Source of the DNA: an uncultured Oribacterium sp.
Lineage (GTDB): Bacteria > Bacillota > Clostridia > Lachnospirales > Lachnospiraceae
Length of the DNA stretch: 47,977 nt
Direction of reading: 5' to 3'
Assembly: GCA_946413525.1 (NCBI GenBank)
Contig: CAMKKZ010000031.1
Span: forward strand, 1-47,977
In this document: piece by piece, positions 8,271-17,567 of the stretch
Layout of the letters: each line of letters begins with the position of its first letter
How positions within the stretch are numbered: the first letter of the stretch is position 1
Translations under genes and position numbers: made by a program
The notes under the pieces: model-generated
Seen by the model: the letters and a program-made list of their open reading frames with translations, nothing else
Told to the model about the DNA's origin: nothing
Database searches by the model: none

Positions 8271-10490
8271 TCAGGCTTCCTCAGGCCTTGTCGCGCCGCT
8301 CTTTTCCTCACTTCCCTTGTATGAAAAACACATCATTGTCAAATCATCAAACTGCGGCGTATCGCCCACGAATTCATCAATTTCCATTCTCAAAGCCCGC
8401 AGAAAATCCTGAAGATTCAGCCTTTCCGAGCCCCCGTCCCCAGAAACCGTCCGAAAGCTCTTCTCCAGGGCCTCAATCATTCGTTTTTCCCCAAAAAGCT
8501 CATGATCACTATTGTTTGCCTCCGGAACCCCGTCCGAATACAGGAAAAGCATGTCTCCCGGGCGCAAAAGCCAGGTGGCGTTTTTGTACTTCATGCCGGC
8601 CATCGCCCCCATAGCAAGGCCGTGGGGATCACGTTCCATCACAAAACCGCTGCCCTTCCGATAAAACACCGGATATTCATGCCCCGCGCAAGCGGAGACC
8701 ATCTCCCCCGTGGAAATGGTGAGGATTCCCAACCAGACCGTTACAAACATGCTGTCCTTATTTCCCTCGCAAAGGCGGTTATTAACGTCACAAAGAATCT
8801 CCGCCGGGCTTGCATATTGTCCGGCTATCGCCACATTTTTGATCAGCGTTTTGGAAATCACCATGAATAGCGCCGCTGGAACGCCCTTCCCAGACACATC
8901 CGCCACCACCAGGGCCAGATGGTCGTTATCAATGAAGAAGAAATCGTAGAAATCCCCTCCCACTTCTCTGGCCGGATCCGTGACCGCGTACAGATCAAAC
9001 TCGCCGCGATCCGGAAAAGCGGGAAAATGCGTGGGCAGCATATTAAGCTGAATGTCCGCCGCGACGGAAAGCTCCGTGTCCAGCCGCTGCTTCTCCGAAG
9101 TAATCTGCACGATCTCGCTGACATAGCCCTTCATTTTCTCCGACATATTTGCGAAAGCCCGCGCCAGCACCTCGATTTCATCACCGGTAAGCAGGACATC
9201 CTCCACCTGGAAGCTCATATCGTCCCCCTGCATCTCGGAAACACACAGCGTCATTTTCTTGATTGGGTTGACCAAATGGTTTGAAAAGGCCATTGACAGT
9301 ATAGATGTGAAGAGGAGCATGGCTACAGCTATTCCCATCGTTGTCAGGACGGTCCGGATCTCGTTGCCGCGAAGCTCGGCAATGGAATTCTCCATGACAG
9401 CCCCTGTCTGATCCGCCAGTAGGTATGCCGTAGCGTTCAGATCCTCCTGTGAAATGCTAAGAAGCTGCGTCCAGCCCAATGTCGGAATCGGAGCATAAGC
9501 GACATAGGTCTCCCTGCCGTCCACCTTCAGGAGGGAAAAGCCTATCCCACCCTCAAGAGCCCTGCTGACCAGACTTACAAGATCCGCGTTGCTCCCTTCC
9601 AGAAGGCTTTTTAATTCAATGCCATCCATGCCCAGCTCCCCGTCCGGGCGGGAAGAATAAATCATGTTCCCATTTTCATTAATCAGGCAGGTTTCGGTAT
9701 ATTCGCCCAGCTTCGCTCCCTCAATAATGTCCGCCAGGGAATTCAGCCGAACCGAGCCGCCGCACACAGCGGCCAGCTCCCCGTCCACATACACCGGCAC
9801 GCCTGCCATCACTTCATACTCATTATGATAATTGTCCAGGTTCACCGGAGTGAAATACGTCTCCCCATGAACGAGAGCCCCCACATACCATGGCCTCCTG
9901 TCAGCATTGTAAAACCGGGGTTCTCCGTCCGGGCCGACCTTGTCCTCCGGCGTCCTGTCCACGATAATGCTGGCGCCCCCCGGCAGGGAGACCATGCAGT
10001 CAAGCAGCGTTTCGCCACCCTCTACCATCTCCAGCATCATGTTTCGAAGTCCCCCGATACGCAGGATCTGTTCCTTCAGCCCGGGATCCTCCCTGTCTGC
10101 ATAATCGGAATACATTAGCTGCAGCGTAAGCTTCCCGGCATCAGCCTGGGAGGGCAGCGGCACCTCTACCGGGGAATAGGCTGATGGCTCCTCCAGCACC
10201 ATCCGGACCTGCCTTGCCAGGATCTCCAGATCATGTTTCATCGTCCAGAATTCTCCGTCCAGTATCCTGGCCTCGGAATACACATATTTCTGGAAGCTTT
10301 CTGTTGCCATTTCCTTCATTGTGTCCGACATAGTATCCATTATGACCGTATGCTGCCTTCGATTCGTTTCTTCCATCAGGTCGGCATAATGGCGCACCTG
10401 ATATATACCGATAACAGCGAACAGCACCAAGGCCACGGAAATCAAAATCATGTTCATTCTGAATATCTTGACACGAAGGCTCTCTTTCAT
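8271..10490 (-). CDS. Membrane sensor SpoIIE/RsbU-type PP2C serine phosphatase
   Basis: The 739-residue protein starts at ATG 10490, nine bases after SD AGGAGG. It has an N-terminal membrane helix (about 11-31), a large extracellular Cache-like sensor (about 40-350), a second membrane helix ending near SNHLVNPIKKM, a HAMP linker, a short coiled coil, and a SpoIIE-type PP2C domain (about 500-725). Metal-binding motifs REVGGDFYDF, ADVSGKGVPAAL, LYSDGVPEA and QFDDLTMM are intact, so it should be active. Such proteins usually dephosphorylate an anti-anti-sigma partner; none is encoded here. The upstream gene encodes an orphan solute-binding lipoprotein about 100 bp away on the same strand, suggesting a shared transcript and possibly a shared signal. 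Confidence 0.9.
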   Translation of the reverse strand: MKESLRVKIFRMNMILISVALVLFAVIGIYQVRHYADLMEETNRRQHTVIMDTMSDTMKEMATESFQKYVYSEARILDGEFWTMKHDLEILARQVRMVLEEPSAYSPVEVPLPSQADAGKLTLQLMYSDYADREDPGLKEQILRIGGLRNMMLEMVEGGETLLDCMVSLPGGASIIVDRTPEDKVGPDGEPRFYNADRRPWYVGALVHGETYFTPVNLDNYHNEYEVMAGVPVYVDGELAAVCGGSVRLNSLADIIEGAKLGEYTETCLINENGNMIYSSRPDGELGMDGIELKSLLEGSNADLVSLVSRALEGGIGFSLLKVDGRETYVAYAPIPTLGWTQLLSISQEDLNATAYLLADQTGAVMENSIAELRGNEIRTVLTTMGIAVAMLLFTSILSMAFSNHLVNPIKKMTLCVSEMQGDDMSFQVEDVLLTGDEIEVLARAFANMSEKMKGYVSEIVQITSEKQRLDTELSVAADIQLNMLPTHFPAFPDRGEFDLYAVTDPAREVGGDFYDFFFIDNDHLALVVADVSGKGVPAALFMVISKTLIKNVAIAGQYASPAEILCDVNNRLCEGNKDSMFVTVWLGILTISTGEMVSACAGHEYPVFYRKGSGFVMERDPHGLAMGAMAGMKYKNATWLLRPGDMLFLYSDGVPEANNSDHELFGEKRMIEALEKSFRTVSGDGGSERLNLQDFLRALRMEIDEFVGDTPQFDDLTMMCFSYKGSEEKSGATRPEEA

Positions 10491-10590
10491 GAATCCTTTC
10501 CTCCTGCATCGGGCATTGCCTGCCAGATCCATTTGCTTTCACCTGATGTCAAAGCCATGGAGTATTGAATAGTGACAAATTATAAGTTCC

Positions 10591-12456
10591 TCAGCTTGCC
10601 CCGGAGGACAGAACAATGTCCTCAAGGCACAGGGATCCCCAGCCCGCCCAGAATGGGACAAATCGTTCAACACGTTCCCCGGGAATGAACAGATGCTCCG
10701 TGGAGAACAATGGAACCCAGACAGCCTCCTCCTGTATCAGGATCCTCTCGAGTTCCGAGTATTCCTTCATACGTTCCCGCTCATCCAGTATCGAACGCGC
10801 CGCCTGGATACGCGCAAAAATCTTTTCATTGCTGTAATTGCCGGACCGTGACCTTGTCTTGTCCCGGCCGCCAAAAAAGGTATAGATAAAGTTATCCGGG
10901 TCATTAAAATCCGCGCTCCACTCGCCGGTGTAGGCCATAAGCCTGCCTGCCCTGCGAAGGTACATGCGGCTCTCCTCATCATAGCTCACGACAGAAGCAT
11001 TAAGCCCCACCGCCGATAGATCCTGCCGGATCATCTGAAGCATCCTAAGGGAACGGATGTCGGACTGGGAATTGGCCGCCAGCTCAATGCGGATGTCCGC
11101 CGCACCCGGCACTTCTTTGATAAGCCTTGCGGCCTCTTCCGGATCATAGCTGAGCCACCCCTGGTTCTCCTCGCAAAAGCCGATCAGGCCCCGCGGAAAA
11201 ATGCCGTCCAGAAGCTTCCCATCCCCATTGAAGAGCTCATCCAGTATGCGCTGCCGGTTGATTGCCATCTGCACGGCCCGCCGGACGCGGACATCGTCAA
11301 GGGGAGGCGTCTCGAGGTTCAGCATCAAATACTGTATCTCGACGCGGTCGTACGCAATGATGCGTTCCGCCCATTCGCCGGATTTGTAGCTTTCCACCAT
11401 GTCCGGATTCACCCGGTTCATATCCAGAAGGTCCAGCCTGCCCTCCCGGAACATTTGATCCACCAGGGCAGGGGCAAGAACCAGGATTTCCGCCCGTTCA
11501 ACGCTTAGCGTCTCACCCTCAGTACAATGATAATAAGGATTCTTTTCCAGCATGATCCTGGAGTCCGTGAACTCCGTCACCATGTAAGGGCCGGAGCCGA
11601 TCGCGTTTTCGGGCGCAAGGCCGAAAGCATCCCCGGACTCAAGTACGCATCTCCTGCTCAGTATGCTGCACGAGGGCGTTGCCAACTGATAAATGAATCC
11701 CGCAAAAGGCTCGGACAGTGTGATTTCCAGACTCTTCTCATCCAGGACGCGGATTCCCTCCAGCTTATCGGCCTCCCCTTCCATGACGGCTGACGCGCCC
11801 AGGATCATATCGGCAAAATCCGTCTGCACGCTGCCGGGCAATGACAGCATCCTGGTGAAGGTAAAGGCAACATCGGAAGCCGTCACCGGCGTGCCGTCAG
11901 AAAAAAACGCGTCCGGCCGCAAGATGAAACGGTAGGTCAGGCCATCCCCGGATACCGTCCAGTCTTTCGCCAGACCCTTCGAAAGACCGGTGGAACCGTC
12001 TTCATTAACCCGGATGTCAAACAGCCGCTCATAAATATTGAGAGGAATCATATAGTCCTCAGAATTCCTTTGCACATCCATGGTGCTGACCGGATCTGAA
12101 AGCGCGATCCTGACCAGACCCGGAGCCGCGTTTTCACTTATGGAAGCATCGGGGGAGCCTGACAGACGCGTGCCCGGGTCCTGCCACGGAGCATCGGAAC
12201 CGGTGGAGATACCGACTCCCTGCAAAGCACCGGAGCCGCCCGAAAGACTGCCTTCCGGCAATGCACCGGAGCCGCCCGAAAGACTGCCTTCCGGCAAAGC
12301 ACCGGAGCCACTCGAAAGACTGTCTTCCGGCAATACATCTGAGCCGGGCATGGGAGCAGATCCCGATAATGCATCCGTCCCGGACGAGGCGGCACAGCCA
12401 GCCAGAATCGTACAAAAAAGCATAAGAACCAGAAAAAGCTGTCGTTTATTGTACAT
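10591..12456 (-). CDS. Oligopeptide-type ABC solute-binding lipoprotein (SBP_bac_5)
   Basis: The 621-residue protein has a signal peptide and lipobox (TILAGC, Cys near residue 21), then a Gly/Ser/Leu-rich tether with three copies of a 12-residue repeat, then a family-5 extracellular binding domain from about residue 110. Family features include VSTMDVQRNSEDYMIPLNIY, the FSDGTPVTASDVAFTFTRM segment and NPYYH. It should bind peptides or similar ligands outside the membrane. No permease or ATPase genes are nearby, which is unusual for a transport role. The next gene downstream is a membrane SpoIIE-type phosphatase, so a sensory role is possible. Start ATG 12456 follows GGGTGGGAG. Confidence 0.9.
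   Translation of the reverse strand: MYNKRQLFLVLMLFCTILAGCAASSGTDALSGSAPMPGSDVLPEDSLSSGSGALPEGSLSGGSGALPEGSLSGGSGALQGVGISTGSDAPWQDPGTRLSGSPDASISENAAPGLVRIALSDPVSTMDVQRNSEDYMIPLNIYERLFDIRVNEDGSTGLSKGLAKDWTVSGDGLTYRFILRPDAFFSDGTPVTASDVAFTFTRMLSLPGSVQTDFADMILGASAVMEGEADKLEGIRVLDEKSLEITLSEPFAGFIYQLATPSCSILSRRCVLESGDAFGLAPENAIGSGPYMVTEFTDSRIMLEKNPYYHCTEGETLSVERAEILVLAPALVDQMFREGRLDLLDMNRVNPDMVESYKSGEWAERIIAYDRVEIQYLMLNLETPPLDDVRVRRAVQMAINRQRILDELFNGDGKLLDGIFPRGLIGFCEENQGWLSYDPEEAARLIKEVPGAADIRIELAANSQSDIRSLRMLQMIRQDLSAVGLNASVVSYDEESRMYLRRAGRLMAYTGEWSADFNDPDNFIYTFFGGRDKTRSRSGNYSNEKIFARIQAARSILDERERMKEYSELERILIQEEAVWVPLFSTEHLFIPGERVERFVPFWAGWGSLCLEDIVLSSGAS
12227..12334 (-). repeat. 36-bp in-frame tandem repeat (3 units) in the lipoprotein tether
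   Basis: Units at 12227-12262, 12263-12298 and 12299-12334 encode the 12-residue repeat GALPEGSLSGGS, with a degenerate fourth unit beyond. The first two units are almost identical in DNA, indicating recent duplication. Copy changes would alter tether length only. Confidence 0.85.
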
Positions 12457-12556
12457 ATTCTCCCACCCTTTTTTCTATCCCGAAAGCTCAAAATCACATA
12501 ATACCATGCAAGGATACGCTCTGAGTTCCTGCACGCTGAATCGTCCGCGGAACAAT

Positions 12557-12572
12557 GCGGCTCAGGAGCCGC
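12557..12572. terminator. GC hairpin just after the pyrophosphatase gene
   Basis: A perfect 7-bp stem GCGGCTC/GAGCCGC with a 2-base loop lies about 10 bases past the stop at 12582. It lacks a T-run on the minus strand, so terminator function is uncertain. Confidence 0.35.
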
Positions 12573-12581
12573 TGCGCCGCG

Positions 12582-14309
12582 TTAAAGCTGCTCCGCGTAC
12601 AGTGTGAGCTGGGGCACCAACTGTTTCTTTCTGGACACAACGCCTTTCAGGAGAGCCGTGAAGCTGTTTCTCGCCTGCTCCTCATCCAGGCCCTCAATGC
12701 CCTCTGCCCGGTCGCTCTGGACTGAAAAAGCCAGATTCACAAGCTTTCCCGAATCAATTCCCACGGCAAGCAGCATTGTGTCCTGATCCAGAATGTTCGT
12801 CAGCATGACAAAGCTCATGTTCAGCTTTTCCTTCCCCACCGCCTCATTTGCATAGCGGAGGAGCTTCGGCTTCATCTCTTCCAGAAGCTGCTGATTCAGC
12901 GAAGTCACCTGGCTGACGCCGAATTCCACCTTTCCGGCCTTGAAACGCTTGAAATCCTGATAGAAAATATCCTTCTCCGTCTTCCCCTTAAGGTTCGATC
13001 CCGCGGAAAACATCTCCATGGCATACTTTTCGATGTTCACGCCGGCAATACCGGCCAGGGATCTGGCCACCTTCTCATCCAGCGGCGTGCAGGTCGGGGA
13101 GCGGAACAGCAGTGTGTCCGAAATAATAGCCGACATCAGAAGCCCCGCCGTCTGGGGGTCGATGTCAATGCCATTCTCCTGATACATCTGATAGATGATC
13201 GTGCTCGTGCATCCCACGGGCTGATTTCGGAAATACACCGGTGCCAGGGTCTGAACCGTGCCCAGACGATGATGATCGATGATTTCCAGTATGTTCGCGT
13301 CTCCGATTCCCTCCACGGCCTGCCCGGGCTCATTATGATCCACAAGGATGACCTGCTTCCCATGGTTGCCAAGGAGGTTTCTCCGGGAAAGGAGCCCCAG
13401 GTAATGCCCGTCCTTGGAGATGACCGGGAAATCGCGGTGCCGCTTGCTGGCCATGACGCTGCTGATGTCGTCCACGAAATCGTCCTCCTGGAAGGTGATG
13501 AGGTTCCCGGTCTTCATCAAATAACTGATCGGAACAGCCTGGTTGATCAAGCGGGCCGTAGTATACGTGTCATAAGTCGTGCTGATAATAATCGTGCCCT
13601 TTTCCTCAGCCAGCCTCTTGATGGTGCCTGAAATCTGTGAGCCCTCGCAGAGGATAATGCAGTCCGCCTCCTTGTCAAGAGCCATCAGCAGGCTCTCTGC
13701 CCGATTGCCCAGGATCACGATATCATGCTTCTCAATATAATCCCCCATCAGCTCCAGGCTGGCCGGCGCAATGATCACCTTGCCCTCCTCGCAATACCGG
13801 GTACCGTCTCCGGCGACCAGCGTGCCCTCCAGCGTTTCCACAATGCCGTTAAACTGCGTATGCGCGTTGGAAATGATATGCATATCATACACATTCATGC
13901 ATGACTTCGCGATATCCCCAACCGTAATAATGCCCTCCAGAGCTCCCCGTTCCGTAATCACGGGCAGGGTATTAATGTTTTCATAATTCATTATATTCCA
14001 GGTGTCCTTAAGGGAGAGATTCCTCTGCTGACCCTGAACCTCGTTGTACTCAAGGTCACACACCTGGGTGCGGACTGTCCTGAGAAGCCTCGGCTTCTCA
14101 GCCTTGAAATAATTCAGAACGAAGCTGGTTTCCGCGTTCGGCTCGCCTGCCCGGCAAGCCACATAGCGGTCGCTGTCCGTAATCTTGTTCTTAAGCCCGG
14201 CATAGGATATTGCGGCACAGATGGAATCCGTGTCCGGATTCCTATGCCCGGTCACCAGAATTGGCCTTTTCACGCCATCCTTCTTTTCACTCACCTTCAC
14301 TTCCACCAT
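12582..14309 (-). CDS. ppaC: Manganese-dependent inorganic pyrophosphatase with CBS and DRTGG regulatory domains
   Basis: This 575-residue family II pyrophosphatase hydrolyses PPi to phosphate. The DHH catalytic region starts with GHRNPDTDSI (about 21-30). It is split by a regulatory insert: CBS1 (about 70-130), DRTGG (about 135-245) and CBS2 (about 250-310). Catalysis resumes with VDHNEPGQ and IIDHHRLG, and the DHHA2 part carries SRKKQLVPQL near the end. CBS-type enzymes are inhibited or activated by adenine nucleotides, a known clostridial arrangement. The SD GGGGAGG before ATG 14309 is the edge of a two-hairpin repeat; a 13-codon upstream frame (14351-14310) stops directly against this ATG, suggesting translational coupling. 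Confidence 0.95.
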   Translation of the reverse strand: MVEVKVSEKKDGVKRPILVTGHRNPDTDSICAAISYAGLKNKITDSDRYVACRAGEPNAETSFVLNYFKAEKPRLLRTVRTQVCDLEYNEVQGQQRNLSLKDTWNIMNYENINTLPVITERGALEGIITVGDIAKSCMNVYDMHIISNAHTQFNGIVETLEGTLVAGDGTRYCEEGKVIIAPASLELMGDYIEKHDIVILGNRAESLLMALDKEADCIILCEGSQISGTIKRLAEEKGTIIISTTYDTYTTARLINQAVPISYLMKTGNLITFQEDDFVDDISSVMASKRHRDFPVISKDGHYLGLLSRRNLLGNHGKQVILVDHNEPGQAVEGIGDANILEIIDHHRLGTVQTLAPVYFRNQPVGCTSTIIYQMYQENGIDIDPQTAGLLMSAIISDTLLFRSPTCTPLDEKVARSLAGIAGVNIEKYAMEMFSAGSNLKGKTEKDIFYQDFKRFKAGKVEFGVSQVTSLNQQLLEEMKPKLLRYANEAVGKEKLNMSFVMLTNILDQDTMLLAVGIDSGKLVNLAFSVQSDRAEGIEGLDEEQARNSFTALLKGVVSRKKQLVPQLTLYAEQL

Positions 14310-14317
14310 TCATTCAC

Positions 14318-14463
14318 CTCCCCTATTAAAGTGCTTCTTGACCACTTTCATTCCTGACAAACATCTGCGATACCTCAGTCTACAAGGCTCCTCTATTAAA
14401 GTGGTTTTTGGGCCATTTTAATTCCTGACAAACGGCTGCGGTATCGCAAGCTAAATGCCTCCA
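14318..14463 (-). repeat. Two tandem units of the two-hairpin leader repeat upstream of ppaC
   Basis: Units at about 14318-14388 and 14389-14463. On the plus strand each reads CTCC-CTATTAAAGTG, an AAAGTGG/CCATTTT-type stem, TTCCTGACAAAC, then a small TGCG/CGCA hairpin with a GTAT-type loop. Read with ppaC, each unit ends in an SD-like (G)GGAG, and the last one is the actual SD. The rest of the gap to 14655 holds only an 8-bp GCCCGCAG stem (14560-14567 with 14590-14597). Confidence 0.8.
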
Positions 14464-14655
14464 TTATTCAAAACACCGTAATTCCATGCCCGCCTATCCA
14501 ACAAGGCAAAGAACTGCCGCGCCAATCAGCCTCCTCACTCATTCCATCGGCATAATGAAGCCCGCAGACGAAACGCGGAAGCATCTCGCCTGCGGGCATG
14601 TTCAAAGCCGGAAGTCCATCGTAACGCTTCAGCCTGACTGAATCGTCACAATCCT

Positions 14656-15987
14656 TTACGTATGCACTACCACGGCAAATCCCTTTTCAATGTGTTCATA
14701 CACGGTTTTCGCAAAGCTGTAGGGAAGATTGACGCAGCCATGACTCCCGCTGTTCCTGTAAATACTGCCTCCAAAGGACCCTCTCCAGGGGGCGTCATGC
14801 AGGCCGATGCCGCCATTGAAAGGCATCCAGAAATTTACAAAAGAAGCATATCCCGGTCCCCGAAGAGTGGCGTTCCTGGTTTTGAACGTGACCGGGAAAA
14901 TGCCCGAAGGCGTGCCCCTCCCGAGAGAAGTATTGCCTGTTACACACGGCGCGTCCGCTATGATTTCCCCATTCTCATAAAGGAATACATGCTGCTCGGC
15001 CACATCGACTTCCACAAAGACATTGCCCAGCTCCTGGTTTTCCGTTGCCGCGGTCTGTGAATAAACAGGCTCAACAACCTCCACGACCCCGTCCTTAATA
15101 TTCTGGACAAGCTGCGCGGTCGTTCCTTCCCTGTCAATGGTGAAGCCGTACGGGCCCTTGACCGTGAATTCCTTTCCTCTCAACTGAAAAGCCCGCTCGG
15201 AATTGTACGTGTCCGTGCGCTCCGCCAGCTCATCCACAAAGGCCCGGACAGCCGCCTCGTCAATATTGCCGGAAAGGTCAACCCAGTCCCGGATCCTGCC
15301 CCAGTCTATAAGCTCCACGCTGCCCCGGATGTCCAAAGAAAGCTTTGTCCCTTCCATCAGGTCCAGCTTCTTGATCCTGTCCACAATACCGCCGGAACGC
15401 TCTGTAACGACCGCCTTCTTGTAAAAGCTGTCGTCAAGCTGAATGGAATTTAAGCCCGTGCCCACAGCCTCGATAACACGGCGGCAAATCTCCTTCGTAT
15501 CTTTAAGTTCCGTGCCCTCCGTCTCCGGCACCACGGAAAAACCTTCATCTGTTTTTTCAATATGGGCATTTTCCGGAGCCACCAAAAAGGCTCCGCTATC
15601 CTTCAGCACGGTCTCAACGATGCTGGCTAGCTTTTCCTCGTCAAAGCTAATGTTAAACTTCGCCTCCTCGTCCACGCCCCTCATATCGCTCCTGACAGCC
15701 AGATTTATCGCTTCCGCATAGGAAGTATCCGCATTAACCGAGAGATTGATGGCCGTCAGGGGAACCGACAGCTTCTTACCGTCCCGGGTCATGAGCGTAA
15801 GCTTCTGATGTTCCTTGAGATACTGCTTTTCCAGCGCGTCCTTCGCGTCGATGAATGTCATGTTGGACACATCCATTCCGTTAATGGAAGCATCCGGAAG
15901 ATAGCGGCTGCCATAGGAAACATAGGTACTGCCGCAGGCGCAGGCCAATCCAACGCATGTTGCAATGGCAACAATTCTCTTTTTCAT
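14656..15987 (-). CDS. Secreted L,D-transpeptidase (YkuD) with peptidoglycan-binding domain
   Basis: The 443-residue protein makes 3-3 cross-links in peptidoglycan or attaches proteins to it. Start ATG 15987 (MKKRIVAIATCVGLACACGS) has a single signal/anchor helix, so the enzyme works outside the membrane. Residues about 40-300 contain two PG_binding_4-like regions. The C-terminal YkuD domain (about 315-443) starts VFVEVDVAEQHVFLYENG and contains IGLHDAPWRG and the catalytic motif SHGCVN with Cys near residue 418. All active-site features are present. It is next to, but 98 bp from, the RdgB-phosphoesterase gene. Confidence 0.93.
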   Translation of the reverse strand: MKKRIVAIATCVGLACACGSTYVSYGSRYLPDASINGMDVSNMTFIDAKDALEKQYLKEHQKLTLMTRDGKKLSVPLTAINLSVNADTSYAEAINLAVRSDMRGVDEEAKFNISFDEEKLASIVETVLKDSGAFLVAPENAHIEKTDEGFSVVPETEGTELKDTKEICRRVIEAVGTGLNSIQLDDSFYKKAVVTERSGGIVDRIKKLDLMEGTKLSLDIRGSVELIDWGRIRDWVDLSGNIDEAAVRAFVDELAERTDTYNSERAFQLRGKEFTVKGPYGFTIDREGTTAQLVQNIKDGVVEVVEPVYSQTAATENQELGNVFVEVDVAEQHVFLYENGEIIADAPCVTGNTSLGRGTPSGIFPVTFKTRNATLRGPGYASFVNFWMPFNGGIGLHDAPWRGSFGGSIYRNSGSHGCVNLPYSFAKTVYEHIEKGFAVVVHT

Positions 15988-16059
15988 TTTTCCCATCCCC
16001 ACAAAAAAACACAAAGTCCCAACGACAACCTCTTCACCCTGTCCAAGGCCGCCCCCGGC

Positions 16060-16078
16060 GACTGCCCAAAGGGCAGTC
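16060..16078. repeat. Perfect 8-bp hairpin with AAA loop
   Basis: GACTGCCC-AAA-GGGCAGTC lies 7 bases after the stop of the RdgB fusion gene. It resembles the GCAGTCGCC-AAA hairpin inside the transposon-like element at 39443-39606. It has no T-run. Confidence 0.6.
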
Positions 16079-16085
16079 CTGAAAT

Positions 16086-17255
16086 TTAATTGGCATATTT
16101 CTGAATATAGGAAAGCCTCCCATCCCCGTCTACCTCGACAATCATATAGGTCAGCTTGTGATCCGACTGTCTGGGGTAGCTGATTGAACCGGGATTCACA
16201 CAGACCACCTCGTTCACCGTTTTTAAATACGGGCGGTGCGTATGCCCGAACATGGCCACGCCGCAGCCCCGGGCGCGGGCCTCGTCCGCCAGGAAGCTCA
16301 CATCCATTCCGACCCCGTAACGATGACCATGGCTGAGGAAACAGTTCTCCTTGCCAATCCGGACGATTAGCTCCTTTGGAAGGGATGTGAAGAAATCGTT
16401 ATTACCTTCCACGAAATAACATCTGACCCCTTCCCCCGCGGCCTTTCGGATCTGGCTTTCCGTACCTTCCGCGTCCCCGAGATGAATCAGCATCTCAAAT
16501 GGCCTCTCCTTCGTAATGATTTCCAGAAGCGCATCATCCTTCCGATGGGAATCACTGACAAGAAGTACTCTCCGGACCCGGTTGCTGTCCGCGGAGGACT
16601 CCCCATTCGGAATCTTTCTTTTTTCAAGCTTCCAATCGGTCTCCCGCACAGATTGAAGCAGCCGCCGCATTTCCCGGAGTGCCTTGCCGCGATGGGAAAT
16701 TTTGTTCTTTTCTTCCATGTCCAATTCCGCCGAGGTTTTTCCATAGGCGGGCAGGTACAGAATCGGATCGTAGCCAAAGCCATTCTCCCCTGCCGGCTCA
16801 TTCGCGATGAACCCTGGGAAGATTCCCTCCGTGTGAAAGACCCGTCCATCCGCAAAAGCCGCGCAGATATCACAGGTGAAATGCGCCGCCCTCGCCTCTC
16901 CCTCCACGCCGCTCAATCTCCGGATGATTTCCCTGTTTTTGACCTCATAACTGGTATCCTCCCCCATGAAGCGGGCAGAATAAACCCCGGGCTCCCCATC
17001 CATATAGTCCACACACAATCCGGAATCATCTGCCATGATAATGTCATCCTGCCGGAGGAGGCCATGCTCCCGCAGATATTCCCTGATTCCGACAGCCTTG
17101 AGCTCGGAATTCTCCGAAAAGCTCTGGCCATCCTCCACAGGCTCAAAATCCACCCCAAGCTCCGCTTTGGAAACAATCTCGGCGGCAATGTCCTCCATGA
17201 TCTTGCGGATCTCCGCCAGCTTGTTCCTGTTGTGTGTAGCAAAAATTATTCTCAA
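16086..17255 (-). CDS. rdgB: RdgB/HAM1 XTP/dITP pyrophosphatase fused to YfcE-type metallophosphoesterase
   Basis: This 389-residue fusion carries two enzymes. Residues 1-200 are a HAM1/RdgB nucleotide pyrophosphatase, with FATHNRNKLAEI at the start, ADDSGLCVDYMDGEPGV, and SHRGKAL; it removes ITP, dITP and XTP to protect nucleic acids. Residues about 228-389 are an MJ0936/YfcE-type phosphoesterase with the metal motifs VSDSHR, HLGDAEG, EGNND, SHGHRYGV and FGHTHRP. Both sets of catalytic residues are intact. The start is TTG 17255 (SD AGAGG, 7 bases), since no in-frame ATG precedes the conserved first strand. The two activities occur as neighbouring or fused genes in other clostridia. Confidence 0.93.
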   Translation of the reverse strand: MRIIFATHNRNKLAEIRKIMEDIAAEIVSKAELGVDFEPVEDGQSFSENSELKAVGIREYLREHGLLRQDDIIMADDSGLCVDYMDGEPGVYSARFMGEDTSYEVKNREIIRRLSGVEGEARAAHFTCDICAAFADGRVFHTEGIFPGFIANEPAGENGFGYDPILYLPAYGKTSAELDMEEKNKISHRGKALREMRRLLQSVRETDWKLEKRKIPNGESSADSNRVRRVLLVSDSHRKDDALLEIITKERPFEMLIHLGDAEGTESQIRKAAGEGVRCYFVEGNNDFFTSLPKELIVRIGKENCFLSHGHRYGVGMDVSFLADEARARGCGVAMFGHTHRPYLKTVNEVVCVNPGSISYPRQSDHKLTYMIVEVDGDGRLSYIQKYAN

Positions 17256-17300
17256 TGAACCACCTCTCTTTCCCTCCGGGCGCAGCCCTCAAAACTCAAT

Positions 17301-17324
17301 GAATGAAAGGCAAGCCTTTCATTC
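17301..17324. repeat. Hairpin of the ATGAAAGGC family
   Basis: GAATGAAAGGC-AA-GCCTTTCATTC is a perfect 11-bp stem. Together with the flanking TTGCGG it matches, in inverted orientation, 29 of 30 bases around 23551-23580. Confidence 0.8.
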
Positions 17325-17349
17325 TTGCGGCAATGGAGCCCCGCCCCAC

Positions 17350-17446
17350 AAAAATTCATGAAAGATTCCTTTCATAATTCATTTGTGCCGCTGCCGCGAC
17401 ACAAATGGGACTCAACGCCTGCGGCATTAAGTCAAAGTGTGAAAGG
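17350..17446 (-). repeat. Composite dispersed repeat, inverted copy of 42041-42136
   Basis: The 68-bp block 17379-17446 matches the reverse complement of 42041-42108 at about 65 of 68 positions. It includes a CATTTGTG stem and AATGCCGCAGGCGTT. Next to it (about 17350-17380) is an ATGAAAG/CTTTCAT hairpin in the position corresponding to the hairpin at 42108-42135. Confidence 0.85.
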
Positions 17447-17567
17447 GCAAACCTTATCCGCCACCTTTCCGCATTCTTTCAAGGCCGAAACCCATGACAG
17501 CCCTGGCGAATCGTTTCATCTGCCACCTTTCGGATGACAATCCTTCAATCCAAAACCATGCCGGGGG

